Positions 23,171-36,478 of a stretch of DNA of 64,000 nt are shown piece by piece. Both the position numbers and the translations under genes were made by a program. Origin of the DNA: Malus domestica (Eukaryota > Streptophyta > Magnoliopsida > Rosales > Rosaceae). How positions within the stretch are numbered: the first letter of the stretch is position 1; each line of letters opens with the position of its first letter. Location of the stretch: contig NC_091671.1 in assembly GCF_042453785.1 (NCBI RefSeq), positions 40,628,501 to 40,692,500 on the forward strand, read 5' to 3'. The notes under the pieces were generated by a model. It was given only the letters and a program-made list of their open reading frames with translations. It was not told the origin of the DNA and ran no database searches.

Positions 23171-24045
23171 TTTCACAACTATATCATTTATTGAGGCCAA
23201 GTCCTGCTTGGCATATCGGCAGTCCTGTGTGACAAGAGTTTCACAAGCAGAAAGTAGCTTTTCTGCAATTGCTACCGTGTTTCCAGTTTAATTTTCATTC
23301 TTTCCATTCCTATGCTTGTTGACCCGTCTAAGAAACTATACAAGAAATTCTCAAGTTCAGAGAAATTACTACTTTTCCACTGAGCATCAGATGTTGATAG
23401 TTCTGCATAATTTTTCCCAAACATAGAAGCTGAAAGTTTTGCTTCAAGAGCAGAGCGCACAGACACAGGAAATAAAGTCACATGTTCAGTATTCAAAAGT
23501 TTTTGTGCATTCTTCTCGATGAATGACATAGCTTCCTCAAGCTGCAGAAATAATGAAATTAGATAAAGCAACATGAAGACAATTGAGAAGCTCAAACTGA
23601 TATAGAAGCATCATATTAACAGGTTTTTTTTCTGCAATAGGATTACTAAAGGTAATATCAACATTCAATATGCATGAAATGCTAGAACCTCATGGGCATT
23701 GCGGTAGATATCAGATTTATTCAAGACAAACACAACTTTCTTCTTCCATTGCTGAGTATAACGAAGAAACGCAACCTGGAGAAAACACCAGTGACAAAAT
23801 TGAATTCAGCTTTAGTGAAAATAATGAATAGGTAAAACTATTGCACCAGTCTAACATATATAATTAACCAAAGTCAGAATCAGTTAAAAGACTTTGAGAC
23901 CCGCAACAATGTTTTTCTAGCCATATAGCTCAGCTACTGCAGCTTTGGACTATTATCTACCAACGGAGAATCCTTCGATAAACCTTGTTATCAATCACAT
24001 TCGAATAGAGGGGAATGATCTTTCCGAGATGTATATTTTGTACGG
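23171..24045 (-). pseudogene. FZL: FZL gene fragment, second copy
   Basis: Nearly identical to about 7478-8341: it carries most of the LEEAMSFIEKN exon (about 23180-23543) and the NKSD exon (about 23690-23776) with their introns. One base of the exon is missing relative to the first copy (near 23277), shifting the frame. Both ends are sharp: the left end joins unit A's right edge, the right end joins a piece of the unit A/B sequence after GTATATTTT. It is a plain DNA fragment without promoter or other exons. Confidence 0.9.
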
Positions 24046-24497
24046 AGAATCCCAACATCACTTTTCACTACTAGTCAACTTTCCAAAAGACCAACTCTAC
24101 GCAACATTTTTGTACGGTTCAACGGTTATCAAATGCCAAAAGACGAGAAAAATTAATATCGCCTTGCATAACTCGATGACATATAAGAATAATTAAAATC
24201 TAGATGCTGGAGAAACAATAGCGAATATGAGCAAAACCAAATTAAAAGACCCGTTTGGTAACTATTTGATTTTTAATTTGTAATTTTATTTTTGTGCTTG
24301 AGATAGATAGATAGCGGAAACACATAAAAATTTCTTTTGTTTTATATTTATTGAAGCCAACAAGTAACCATTGCTCTTCTAGTTAAAACTCAACAAGGTC
24401 AAAAAGTTACAACCTATCTCAACCAACTGGGGATATCATAAGGGGTTTGCTATTCGCACAGTCTTTTTACTTTTTACTCACTCCTGTTAATTTTTTG
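24046..24497. repeat. Third partial copy of unit A/B sequence
   Basis: The segment starting CCCAACATCACTTTTCACTA matches 19596-20045 and 34631-35080, slightly more diverged (for example CACATAAAAATTTC where A has CGCATACAAATTTC). It follows the FZL fragment directly. It shows that a piece of the duplicated unit was copied here separately. Confidence 0.9.
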
Positions 24498-25400
24498 TAT
24501 AGTAAGTAGAATAAACGCTCAGAATGAAATACTAAGGGGGTAGGGGAGTCAAGTGCCTCATAACCAAATTTCGGTTTCGCTCAAATTTCATTGGCCTAAA
24601 CCACAAGGCACACAAGGAGGAGTTCAAACACCTCATAACCAAATTTCAGTTTCGCTCAATTCGAATTAGCTTATATATGAAAAATTCTTTTTTTTTTTTT
24701 TTTTTTTTGAACAAACGATATGACCTGCACTAAGAGGGTAGGGGAGTGGATTAAACCTCATAATGAGCTAGTAATAATGTGGTTCGACAAATTCTCATCT
24801 TAACAAGTGTGATAAATTTGATACGTTTCTAAAACCTTACATTTAGGCAATAAACTAAACAAACAGATACAGCGGAGCACAAGATGGAAAAAAGAGAGTT
24901 TATTTTCCTAATAAATATATTAAGCGTTGAGCTAGATGTTGGTTCGTTGAAGAATGTTGATTCGACTTCCACTAGATCATCACATGATTAATGAAGATCC
25001 ACAACCATGTATTATTTAGATAATTGTTTGATTGTACGCAAACTGGTTGTAATCGATGATACTCTTAGTTCAAAGACCTCATAACCAAATTTCAGTTTCA
25101 CACAATCCGCGTTAGCTTATATGTGAAAAATTCTCTCTCTCTCTTTTTTTTGGTTGAACAAACAATATGATCTGCACTAAAGGGGGTAGGGAAGTGGGCT
25201 AAGCTAGCAATAATGTGGTTCGACAAATTCTCTTCTTAACAAATATGATATATTTGATACGTTTTAAAAATCTTACATTTTGGCAACAAACTAAACAAAC
25301 AGATACAGCAGAGCACAATATAGAGAAAAAGAGTTTATCTCCCTGATAAACATCTTAAGCGTTACATGAGAACAAACTAAACCCCGATACTGCACTAGAA
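24498..25400. repeat. Interspersed repeat, unclassified, with internal duplication
   Basis: 24498-24880 matches 45985-46375 (phrases AAGTAGAATAAACGCT, GGGGTAGGGGAGTCAAG and CAAACAGATACA). 24920-25015 matches 45002-45100 (GATGTTGGTTCGTTGAAGAA). A second diverged copy of the first part follows at 25070-25330. No coding capacity. The T run at 24687-24707 and the scattered similarity suggest a non-autonomous retroelement family, not named here. Confidence 0.7.
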
Positions 25401-25509
25401 ATGTCCTTACCTACCACATGACAGAAGCGTTGGAAGAAGAATGGGGTCATCCCGTCCGGGCCCGGTGCCGGGGAGGGATCCATTTGATGACGGGGTGCGT
25501 TTTTGGGAT

Positions 25510-25830
25510 GTTGCAGGTAGGAATGGGCAAAATACTCATGGGTTTGGGTAACCGCGGTTACCCGTTCATTTAATGTTCACGGTTACGGTTATGAGTAACC
25601 GTTTAGACTAATAAACGGTTATGGGTATAACCGTTTATCCGTGAAATTTAAATGGACGGTTATGGATATTATCTGCGGTTATAACGGGTATCCATCGGTT
25701 ATGGGTATTATCCGCGGTTAGACGGGTATCTATTTACCCATTTAATTTAATATATGTAAAAATTTATAACAATATTATAGCAAGTGTTCGAAATTATTAT
25801 AAAAAAAGAGAGCTGCTAGACCCACCCCAC
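25510..25830. mobile_element. hAT-like non-autonomous element fragment
   Basis: The sequence opens with TAGGAATGGGCAAAATACTC and is dense in alternating GGTTATGGGTA / CCGCGGTTA / ACGGGTATCC units. This terminal and sub-terminal architecture is typical of plant hAT (Ac-like) elements. The right terminus was not found. Confidence 0.45.
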
Positions 25831-26271
25831 AAACTTATTTATCCACCCCATCTTATAATCTCACCCCTCATAAAAAGTTAAAAAAAATTAAAACACTCTT
25901 TTCTCACCCACCATATTCCTAAAATGTCCATCAATTTAACTATTTTTCAAAAATTAAAAACTAGTATGTTCTGCACTCTATCATCTTGTACAATAACTGT
26001 TCTCAATGAATATCGTACTATTCTCGGGGCACACTTAATGGCATGGATTAGTACTTAGAATTTTAATAAAGAGTTGAGTAATATTAACCACCAATTAGAG
26101 AGGAAATGTTCACTCTCCTTCATTAGCACCAACTTGACAAAAGTCAGCACAAATCAGTTCTGGGCGGTTATAAATTTACTGTAAAACGTGAGAGCACAGA
26201 TTTTTCAGTTATTCCTTTAGCTCACTATTTACCCGATGTTACCGGAGCTTGAAATTTGCTAAAAGCATGTC

Positions 26272-27022
26272 AAGAGCATAATAACGTACAAGCAAATATT
26301 AAGTTCAGTATGAAAAAAACTACTAGTAGCTGGCTGTAATTCAAATATGCGAAATATACACCTCAAACAGGGAGGAAGACATGATGATAGAATAACAACA
26401 AATCCTGGCATGCTTAAATAATGTCACGATCCAAAATGCTACAAGGTTCTACTTTGCATACATCCATGTGTAACAAACATGTATGGTTTTGTGTACCATT
26501 AAGTTAAAGCCACCTCAAGCCGACGGACTTGACCTGCATCACCGTCATAATCTTCCTCACTTTTAAATAGTTCATCACGATCAGTAGCCTTTTTCTTTTG
26601 ATTGGCTTCATCAGGATCCAGAAGGGCATTGAGAATATGAATGAGACAGCACGAATCAAGGGAGAGATTGTTTATCAATAGGCTGCAAACAGAAAAAGGA
26701 AACAAGTATGAAAAGCATACGGTATGAACAGCATACGGTACGGATGAAGGACCAAAAAATCAAAGTTAAAACCAAATAGAGGTCTCCAACTCAGACATGA
26801 ATGACATTGACAACCGATTTTGGTAACTGGATCCAACAAAAATCAAATGAGGAAAAACAAGTTTTCAGTGACACAAGGTCGATAAAGTGGAGTAAACGTA
26901 GCTCTCAATATTCATACGAACGATATATTCAATCAGTGATGGTACTTTTGTTTTGTCATCCATGAACTTAAGTAACAGGTAATTCTTCATCATGGCAACA
27001 TTTCATGACCCACAATCACGTC
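26272..27022 (-). pseudogene. BEACH-protein exon block, tandem duplicate (unit B)
   Basis: Unit B counterpart of 11240-11990, with the DPDEANQKKKA exon and the KVPSLIEYIVRMN exon on the minus strand. Nearly identical to unit A, so the internal duplication predates the A/B duplication. Confidence 0.65.
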
Positions 27023-27471
27023 CTCTGAAAACGTAAATTTCAAGGAAAAATAAGACCTCTATTTTCTATTTTATTTTGGAGGAAGAAGTAACATTCAATC
27101 GAAATAAGGGTTCACAGGCATAAAGTAAAAGAAATGTACCTGATGAAAGGATGAAACCATGAGAGCTAACTACTTAACAAAGAAAAACTCTTACATATAT
27201 GTTCTGAAAGGTACCAAGCGTTCAATAGAAGCTGGTAAAAGAGAGGAGCATACAGTAGAACCAGTTCTTTTACCAGCCAAGCACATCTCCTAATGAATGG
27301 AAAGTAACGAAAAAGGAAACAGAACATATCCTAATGAATTCTCTCCCACTGGGATCAAATAAATGGATTCTCTCCCATTTTCCATTTCCCTGCCCCCTTC
27401 ATTCTTTTCTATGATGTTGGATGCTACAAATGAGAAACTAACGTTTGGTACCTTTCAGAAACATGTATGAA

Positions 27472-29362
27472 AGAGCTTTTCTTTGTTCGGCATTACGTAT
27501 ATCCTCCCTAAGCCAGACACCACCAGCTTCTACCGGCTAAAAATGTTATCATATCAGAACCAAGACATACTAAGGCTGCAGAAAATCACATTAAAATAAC
27601 ACAGCACAAGGAATAGATGTTTAGTTCAACGAAAAGAAGGAAGGCCGATGAACCAATTACCAGGTCTATATGATACTTCCACGCATACAAGCAGCAAATC
27701 CATGATGCCCATGGTATATGTAGAATCACCGCAATCAGGATTGAAATCTTTGACAGCCATTAAAAGAGCTTTGATCTGCACAGAGGAAACATAAAATCAT
27801 AATGTGAGAATAATTTTAAAACAATAACAAGAAAAGCATGGATAACGCCATGATTTGAAAATACACATACTAAAACAGTCAGCATAGCCTGTGTAGTCAT
27901 CATTGGCTAGCTTATGTTGCTGATAGATAATAAAACTATATGCTTATCCAACATTAGAGTGTATATGTGCGGTATGCAGGTCAGTTGAGCAGTCATAATT
28001 AGTATATTTAGGATTTAACCATTGTCAATGAAGTGCACGCAAATAATATATTACCGTACCAGATGATGTTTGCAAATATATTTTGCTGTGCTCCTGTTGT
28101 CATTGACCAAGAGAAGAACAAGAATCTGGAAAGATAACCACAACTTAGCACAAACAAAATCCGAATTACGGGTTCTAAAACCTAATTTAAGATTATGACT
28201 CTGGAAAATGTTGCTATCCAACTATGTCTTTACAAATAGGGAAGGCTGTGCAGCAGAACCGGGCTCTCCTTATGTCGAGAGAAGACTGTCAAAGAGCCAT
28301 TCGCAACCATCTGAACGAGCAACTGAAGAGAATCATCCTCAATCAAACTTTGTGCTGCCAAAGGATGGTTTGCCAGTGCTTTCATAATATGCACAGCAAT
28401 CCCATGTACCCGCATAATTATAGGTTAGAAACAAAAAGAAGGTTAAAAACATACCATGAACCGATAACCTAACAAATACAAGAGCACAGTAACGTACAAG
28501 CAAAGATTAAGTTCAGTATGAAAAAAATGCCACGTGCTACTACTGGCTGTAGTTCAAATATGTTAAATATACACCTCAAACAGGGAAAAAGACAGATGTT
28601 AGAATAACAACAAATCCTGGCATGTTCAAAAAATGTCACGCTTCAAAATGCTACAAGGTTCTACTTATACCAAACACAACGTAACAGCTATTAAGCCTAC
28701 TGTGTTTTCAAAATCAGACTTTGCATATGTCAATGTGTAACAAACATGTGTAGTTTTATGTACCATTAAGTAAAAGCTACCTCAAGCCGACGGACTTGAC
28801 CTGCATCACCGTCATAATCTTTCTCAGTTGGAAATGGTTCATCACGATCAGTAGCCTTTTGCTTTTGATTGGCTTCATCAGGATCCAGATGAGCATTGAG
28901 AATATGAATGAGACAGCACAATATCCCCGAATCAAGGAGAGAGTGTTTATCAATATGCTGCAAACAGAAAAAGGAAACAAGCATGGACAGCGTAGGGTAC
29001 GAATGAAGGACAAAAAAATCACTCAAGTCCGTCACAACCAAAGAGGTATCCTAATCTGGTGAAATTAAGAAATTCTACCCCAGAAGCTAGAACTTGTAGA
29101 GCAGTTAACAAACTTGACATGACAACAGATTTTGGTAATTGGAAGGAAAAACAAGTTTTCACTTTTCAGTGACGCAGGGACACTCAAGTGGAGTGAACGT
29201 AGCTCAGGATTCATACGCACGATATATTCAATAAGTGATGGTACTTTTGTTTTGTCATCCATGAACTTACATAGAAGTAACGGGTAATTCTTCATGATGG
29301 CAAGAGTTATATCTCGTCTGTTGTGTTCAAATACTTCCTGGAAAATTCAGAATCGCGTCCTC
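27472..29362 (-). pseudogene. BEACH domain protein B-like gene fragment (unit B)
   Basis: Counterpart of 12440-14330 with the same six exon-like blocks and order. The MKALANHPLAAQSLI exon (28230-28415) keeps the proline where unit A reads MKALANHTLAAQ. No BEACH or WD40 domain is present. Same limits on identity as for unit A. Confidence 0.6.
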
Positions 29363-30302
29363 TTTTGTATATTTTCGTCCAAACCAACATAAATCAACAC
29401 GCAGAGTTGTGGCAGGCAAAAAGACACTATAAACAGGACAGTAAACTTGAAGGAAAGCATGCTTTGACTAACATGGACAAATACCAAGCAAGACAAAGAT
29501 AACACAACATTTTTGCTATGATTTACAAAGTATGGCTTTCGATTATCAGTGGCGGGAACAATCCTCTCCCCTACAGGCTACAGCCTTTTTAACAGATGCA
29601 CAAGGAATTGGTATCGTACCAAGTTTGTTGCATCCTCCTCATCATCATCAGTAAGCTCAATCAATGGATTCTCATCATCGAAAAGCAAAAGCATAGTGCA
29701 AAATACTAAACACCAGCTTAAGAGAAAATAAACTAAATAGAAAGCTGATACTAACACTTGCATTTTGCAAACACAGTATCCCCGAAGCACTCTTAGAAGC
29801 AGAACAAGAGGAAAATAAATGAGGTTTGTCAGTCTAGCACTCAAGCATAAAGGAAATTACAAACCAACCAACTCAACTATTTAATAACTAGTGGATAATT
29901 TCTAATGGCGTTTCCAATATGGTTATTCGATCGTAATTAGTTCGGGAATTGAAGTACCAATCAAGGTGAGATACCGGCGAGTTTCTGCGGCGGAAGGTCC
30001 AGCGCAGGTCGACCTCGTTTCTTCGAAGTCACCGATCGGCAGGTCGACCTCGTTTCTCATGGTCCTCAGTGCTCTGAGTCTGAGTGTGAGCCTTAGTCCT
30101 CTTCTGCTACTCAACAACGAACGAACGAACGAACCAAATCAGGTCAAATTGTACAGACAACTTCACAGAATTGAGAGAGGTAGAGAGAGAGGGGAGAAAA
30201 TAATGAAACGTACTCGACGGTGGTTCCGTGGCGGTGGCTGACGGTGGCTCCTCCATGGCCGACGAGCACAAGTCATAGCTCCAAGGACGACATGTCATTT
30301 TT
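29363..30302 (-). other. Unassigned region next to the BEACH fragment (unit B)
   Basis: Identical in layout to 14331-15270, including the acidic TDDDEEDATNLV frame and the repeated AGGTCGACCTCGTTTCT. No family recognised. Confidence 0.35.
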
Positions 30303-30512
30303 CAGAGTTCACACTGATTTGAAAAAAATAAATAAAATAAAACAAATTAAGCACAAGTCATAGCCCCAAGGACGACATGTCATTTTTCAAGTTCACACTG
30401 ATTTTTTTTTTTTTTTTTTTAAATAATAATGAAAAAGAAGGAAGAAGGAGAAGGAGGTACCCATGCAAGTCATTGGCTTGGCTTGGCTTATGTGGGGGTC
30501 CCACTGTCAAAG

Positions 30513-30777
30513 TTTGGCTGTGCAATTAAAAGAAGGAGGAGGATTGTCCAAGTTCCCGTGCCCTCCCATGCCCTCCTGATTGTGTGGTCACGGTTAAACC
30601 ACGTTAATATTTTATATTATTATTTATTTTTGTCTTATTATCTCTATAAAAAAATAATATAAAATATTAACGTGACTTAACTGTGACCACACAAAACAGA
30701 AGGGCATGGAAGGGCACCGAAACTTGGAGAGCAGACAATCCTCCTCCTTAAAAGAAAAGGGAGAAAGGGCTAGCATT
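30513..30777. mobile_element. Foldback MITE-like hairpin (unit B)
   Basis: Second copy of the long hairpin of 15478-15742. Small arm differences exist (GCCCTCCTGATT here for GCTTTCCTGATT in A, and GAGAGCAGAC for GAGGGCAGAC). Confidence 0.8.
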
Positions 30778-30794
30778 GCGCTGCACCGTTTGTA

Positions 30795-32019
30795 AGGGTA
30801 TTTTGAACCATGTTGGACTTGCATGTACCATTTTTTTACTTTTCTTTTATTTTTTTTTATAAAAACTTGTACGTGTACATGTTATCACAAAAGGGATTAG
30901 TGTATTTTTTTTTTCTTTTTTTTCCTCAATTTTTCTAAATCGGCATTTTTTATTTTTATCAATTCTACACCTATTCGTGGTTGCACATGACTCATGTTTT
31001 ATTTATTTGCAATCCAGGGTGAATACCGAGTTCAGTTAAAATTATGATGATTTATTTATGTTAACTAGTAAACATACATACAGAAATTAAACACGAGTGA
31101 AGCCCGCACAATGTTAGTAATTAAAATCTTGATTTAAGAGGGAATGGTTTTAGGATTAACGACCGAGAAACAATTCATCATGTGTCCAAATTTTGTACCT
31201 ATCATTTAATGTGTCAAGCAAGAGTTAAATTTTATTGTGATAATTGAGCTAGATTTATGTAAATTTTTTGAGCAATTATATAATATATCTCTCACACATT
31301 TTCTTCGATCCAATGATCGAATATTAAAAGGTGTAAGTGAAAGGTAAAAAGAGTGTGTTGGTAAATAATCTTGACCGGGCTAATTTCTCCAACTCTTGAA
31401 CGTTTAAAGATGCTAAGAATATCACAAGCTCCCTTTTCCTTGCTTCCAAGGCCTTCGGGGTACCAATCACATGGATGCTGGAACACACTAAGATTACATG
31501 CCCATCAACCTTATCCCCACGATTCTCTTCTCTCTCTCTTTCTGGAGGCCCACGTGTTCACTTTTTGGGAACGCACACTCCACTGATAACAAATTGAAGG
31601 TTTTCTGTTTCACTTTTCTGTATCGACCAACTTTTTTATTTTTTTATTAAATAAAAAACATTAATTAAATTTTATGGTGAATCCCTTTCTTGTAAGGGAT
31701 TGGCACATTGAAGAAAGGTTGCCTTATACCTGTACGGACGGGTTTGCGGTCCCAGTATAAAACTAATAACCACCAGAGAAGTCCACAAGCTTTCAGTGGG
31801 GATTACAGGTGGGTCCCATCCTAAGGCCTTCATGTTTCAGTGCGCCGCATAGCATTAGCATAGGGGGCTGTAATGATCGCTCTGTCTCTGACCCTCTGTG
31901 CCAACCCACAAAATCAAACAATCATTTTTTTTATTTTTTTTTAAAGATATTGCTGACGTTTCATTTTCCATGGTGACCAACTCTCTTTGCCATTTCTATG
32001 AATGAATGTATACTTGTGC
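30795..32019. other. Non-coding AT-rich DNA, nothing recognised (unit B)
   Basis: Counterpart of 15760-16984. No supported gene. Confidence 0.5.
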
Positions 32020-32201
32020 CTTGTCATTCAGGATTACGATCTGGTGATATTTTTTTAATTTGTGAGTGGGATGTCTTATGTTCAAATCTTGTGGATGACG
32101 AATTCGATACCAAATTAGGTTGCCTATTGTGTGGCTTCCAAACTCCTCCTCCCCTTAATGTAAAATATATCGTTGTACTAAAAAAAAAAAAAAAAAAAAA
32201 A
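32020..32201 (+). mobile_element. SINE-like element with poly(A) tail (unit B)
   Basis: Counterpart of 16985-17166 with the same B-box-like segment and A tail. It was present before the A/B duplication. Confidence 0.6.
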
Positions 32202-32553
32202 GACTTGTGCCTTGTATTTGGTTAAAGGTGTTGCTACGGAGACTAATTATTTAGGCCAAAGTTTGTAACATAATTTTTATGCATTTTTTCCTGTGTTTGC
32301 ACGCGTTTAGTTATTTTCTCCATCACCGTAACCTAGGAATGTTTTTGGCTAGCCAACAAATGTGTTCAAGAGTTAAATGTAGAGTTGATATAACTCGACG
32401 ATCTGATTGATGTTTGGCAATACACTTGTATACACATATGTGACTTGACGAACAAGAAACGCAAACAAGGCGATTAATTTGGATATTGATGGTTAAAATG
32501 TTCATAAGAGAAAAGAAAAAGGGCCAATATTAGTGATTACATCCATTTCTCTT

Positions 32554-33495
32554 TGTTTGGGCCCAAAAATATTGTTTTGGGGCGAGTTTAGAATTGTTCT
32601 CGGCCCAGTGTTGGTTGGGCCGAGTTTAGAATCCTTCTCGGCCCAAAGGCCGTGTACAGGTGTCGTTGGGGGTTATTCAGCTCACGGGCCGCGCAGTCGA
32701 AGTTGGCCATATCCCATCGGGAATTGGGGATGTGGATGAGTCCTGTTATGAGAAGGAATTTCGATAGGATCAGGATGCTGGAATTGAATACGGCCTGGTA
32801 ACGAGTTATGTTCAAAGTCCTAGTAGGAATAGGATTGGCCGAGATAAAGTTGGATCAGGGAAAAGAGTTCTAATCCGGGAGTGAGTGGGATTCAATACAG
32901 GTTGGCTGCTATAAATAGAGAGGGAAGACATCGAAACAAGCTCTCTCTAATTCAACACACAAATTGCCCTGCGCATACCCTCGCTTTACGCGAAACTTCT
33001 AAACAACCTTGAGATTTTTGTTTTCCCTTTTCCGCCAACACATCTTCAGTTTGGATAAACAGCACCGTGGAGGCAAAATCAGCCGATCGTGGAGCACCTT
33101 CAGTTTGGATAAACAGCACTGCGACAGGGCCGACTGGTTATCTATCTAAGTCTTGATCGAGAAGGATTTTCGAATCCTTATCGGCAGAGGTCATCTCGGC
33201 GAAGCGAGATGTTACAAGTTACTATACTCGGTGATTTGAACGCCGAGTCGTTTATGATTGGTTATTCGCAAGTAGGTTTTAAAGTTCGGCATTCTGACGG
33301 GCGAACCACTTTCATAATCAAGACATATATTTGTTTTGAATACTTGTGTCCCTATACTCTGATGTCGATTCGGCGTGCTTATACTCTTACGAATATAATC
33401 ACGGTGACCGAATCCGGCGTCGACGATTTGTGAACTTCGCAGAACTAGTAGCTTTGTCTTCAAGCTCTAGAACCTGAAGGCCGAGACGTGCTTAT
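32554..33495 (+). repeat. Gypsy-type LTR remnant (unit B)
   Basis: Counterpart of 17519-18460, related to the LTR at 60068-61001. TATA-like box at about 32909. Confidence 0.7.
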
Positions 33496-35247
33496 ACTCT
33501 TACAAAATTGATGAAAATGACTATAGCTACACATTTTGATAAGTTGAGGGACCAATAGTAATGAATTTTTAGTTGATGGACCATTGCTCCAATTTGATTA
33601 AAGTTGAGGGACCATTGCTACAATTTTCTCTTAACTTTATGCACCACCATTATTGAACGACTTGGCTTGGATAAACTCCGTTAGGCTCGGCTTGGAGCCA
33701 AATATTTCCCTCCCAAGACCACCACCACTCACCAAGACGCAAACCACACGAGCTCAGCAAGCTCTCTAGCACCTCGTTTAAACGTTTTCCTCATTCTCCC
33801 ACACACACTCTTTCTCTAGTTAACCACTCCTCCCTCACTCTCTTAGAACCCCAAATCCTCTGAGAAATCTAACACGACCGCCGTCACATTCCTTGCTCCA
33901 CCGACGTCGGAATGCCTCCGGCGGGTCAAAACCCAAACCTTTTTTTACATTGTTTTGGATTATTAAACTGTTGAATTATTTTACGTGATATATAAGAATT
34001 TCGCTGTAATTTGTGAGAAACCCTAGTTCATAAAATTTATGAATATGTTTCTTATATTAATGCATTGCTTTGGACAATAACACCATGCGCATTTGTCAAA
34101 TTATTAATTTGTTAGAGAAAATAAAAATGGTAGTACATGCTTCAAGAAAAAGACTAACTGAGCTACTTATGAAGACAATAACACCATATGTCATTTCTCA
34201 TGCATAGAAATGAGAGGGAAAAATAAAATTGAGGATAAGAATTAGCGAGAAAAAATAGAGTGAAAGTTTTGCTTATTTATTTATTTTTAGTTTTTTAATC
34301 ATTTTTAAGAGTGAAATAACTTGACTATCTTCACATGTTGTGCACGGTCTCACTTAACGGAAATATGGATGAAATATATGAAAAACTAACGGTAGGGGGC
34401 AAATCGGCTAAAAAAATTAGTTCGAGTCCTTAATTTTCCAATAGCAAAGTTAAGAGGGAAATCAAAAGTTAGGTGAAAGTTCAGAGAATAAATCGACATT
34501 AAGTTCAGAGAGTAAATCGACAGTTTACTCAAAATTTAATAATGTTCTCCCTTTGAAAAGTAATTGTTGCCGGTCCTTTTGTAATTGCACTGGAACATAC
34601 TAGCAGCTAGCCACCCGCCATATCCCAATCCATCCCAACATCACTTTTCACTACTAGTCAACTTTCCAAAAGACCAACTCTACGCAACATTTTTGTACGG
34701 TTCAACGGTTATCAAATGCCAAAAGACGAGAAAAATTAATATCGCCTTGCATAACTCGATGACATATAAGAATAATTAAAATCTAGATGCTGGAGAAACA
34801 ATAGCGAATATGAGCAAAACCAAATTAAAAGACCCGTTTGGTAACTATTTGATTTTTAATTTTTAATTTTTTTTTCATGCTTGAGATAGATAGATAGCGG
34901 AAACGCATACAAATTTCTTTTGTTTTATATTTATTGAAGCCAACAAGTAACCACTGCTCTTCTAGTTAAAACTCAACAAGGTCAAAAAGTTACAACTTAT
35001 CTCAACCAACTGGGGATATTATAAGGGGTTTGCTATTCGCATAGTCTTTTTACTTTTTACTCACTCATGTTAATTTTTGTTCATTGATCTTCTTCAATTC
35101 ATTCCCAAAAATTAAGATGAGTGTATGAGAGAAAAAATGTGAAATCCCGTCTCCGAATTCCATTATTTATTTACGTATTTAGTATTTACGCAATTTTTAT
35201 CTTTTTATCTATGTTTGCTGATTATTGATTAGAGTTTAGTATATATA
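33496..35247. other. Non-coding DNA (unit B)
   Basis: Counterpart of 18461-20212, including the triple AGTTGAGGGACCA phrase. No gene supported. Confidence 0.45.
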
Positions 35248-35347
35248 ACAGGATTTTGGACACGTCTTGTCCAACATGTATAGTTTTGTGCGTTTGTGCC
35301 GTCGAATTAAGATGTAGGATAATAGATACGTGTCTAAAATCCTACGT
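35248..35347. mobile_element. Small MITE-like hairpin (unit B)
   Basis: Counterpart of 20213-20312 with the same inverted GGATTTTGGACACG / CGTGTCTAAAATCC ends. Confidence 0.55.
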
Positions 35348-35542
35348 ATCGAATGTGAAGATGTTTTTCTCATTGGGTGTGAACTAGAGGTAAGGCGAAC
35401 AACGCATGCGTCTTAGCTCTCACTTAAATTAGACCTCATACCTTTCATCATTTATCGTATTGTTGATAAAAAAGAAGAGGACACAAAAATATCTCATTCT
35501 CATAAATTTAAAGAAAACTAATGAAAAAGGCTTGAAAACTTT

Positions 35543-35667
35543 GAGTTTTAACGATAAGGACAAAATAAAGGGTAAAGTGAATAGTACTAGGTTTGACTTT
35601 TTAGTATAAAAATGTGATTTTTTGTTAAAGTGAACAGTATTGCGGGTTTTTCGTTAAAACTCCCTAA
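35543..35667. mobile_element. MITE with GAGTTTTAACGA ends (unit B)
   Basis: Counterpart of 20508-20632. Confidence 0.65.
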
Positions 35668-35929
35668 ATTCAATGTGACGTGCCTTATATTCATATCGTT
35701 GTGGGAAAAAAAAATTCATATTAAGGTACTAAAGTATATGCAGGCCTCATTTTATTACCGCGTTAGACCTCATTTTACATTGGAATGATTTTGATGTGGA
35801 GAAATAATTCAACCTCGATAAAATATCTTTATGTATTCATTTTTTATTATCTTATGCACCACCACCACCACATCTATTATACTCGTAACGAGGCCGACCG
35901 AGCTCGGTTTCGAACCACTATTAGACTAG

Positions 35930-36478
35930 ACATTGTAATGCTTAGAATTTCTCAAGAAACATGTATGTTTAGTAATCCACGGAAATCACAATGAAAATAA
36001 GGAGTAATGTGGCACGGTAACAACGAAGTTGAAAAGCGACTGGGGCCCACACAAAAATGGAGAGAAAGATAAAGATGGAGGATGTCAGGGAGAGTCTTTG
36101 AGAAAGATGAGATGCGTGTGAGATTTGTGTGTGTGTGTGTGAGAGAGATTTGAGAGTGTGAGGTTTATTGGATACGGTTCGGGCTGGGGACCTGTGACTT
36201 TAGAAAATTGGATTCGGGCCGCTGCCCTGTTTACTTAGACCCTACCCACCCCGCCCCATTTTGTATATAAAATAATATGAACCCGTCTCGAACCGCTAAT
36301 ACCCGCCCCTACCCGCGAGCCCAGAGCCCGTTTGCCGACCCCTACATTGTAATGCTTAGAATTTCTCAAGAAACATGTATGTTTAGTAATCCACGGAAAT
36401 CACAATGAAAATAAGGAGTAATGTGGCACGGTAACAACGAAGTTGAAAAGGGACTGGGGCCCACACAAAAATGGAAAT
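35930..36478. repeat. Unit B-specific block: hAT-like fragment between 130 base direct repeats
   Basis: About 35930-36062 and 36347-36478 are direct repeats starting at CATTGTAATGCTTAGAATTT and ending in GGGGCCCACACAAAAATGGA. Between them lies a GC-rich hAT-like end (ACCCGCCCCTACCCGCGAGC, ending GCCGACCCCTA) preceded by a GA/GT-rich stretch. Unit A has one copy of the repeat and only a shorter hAT-like remnant at about 20818-20875. Confidence 0.75.
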
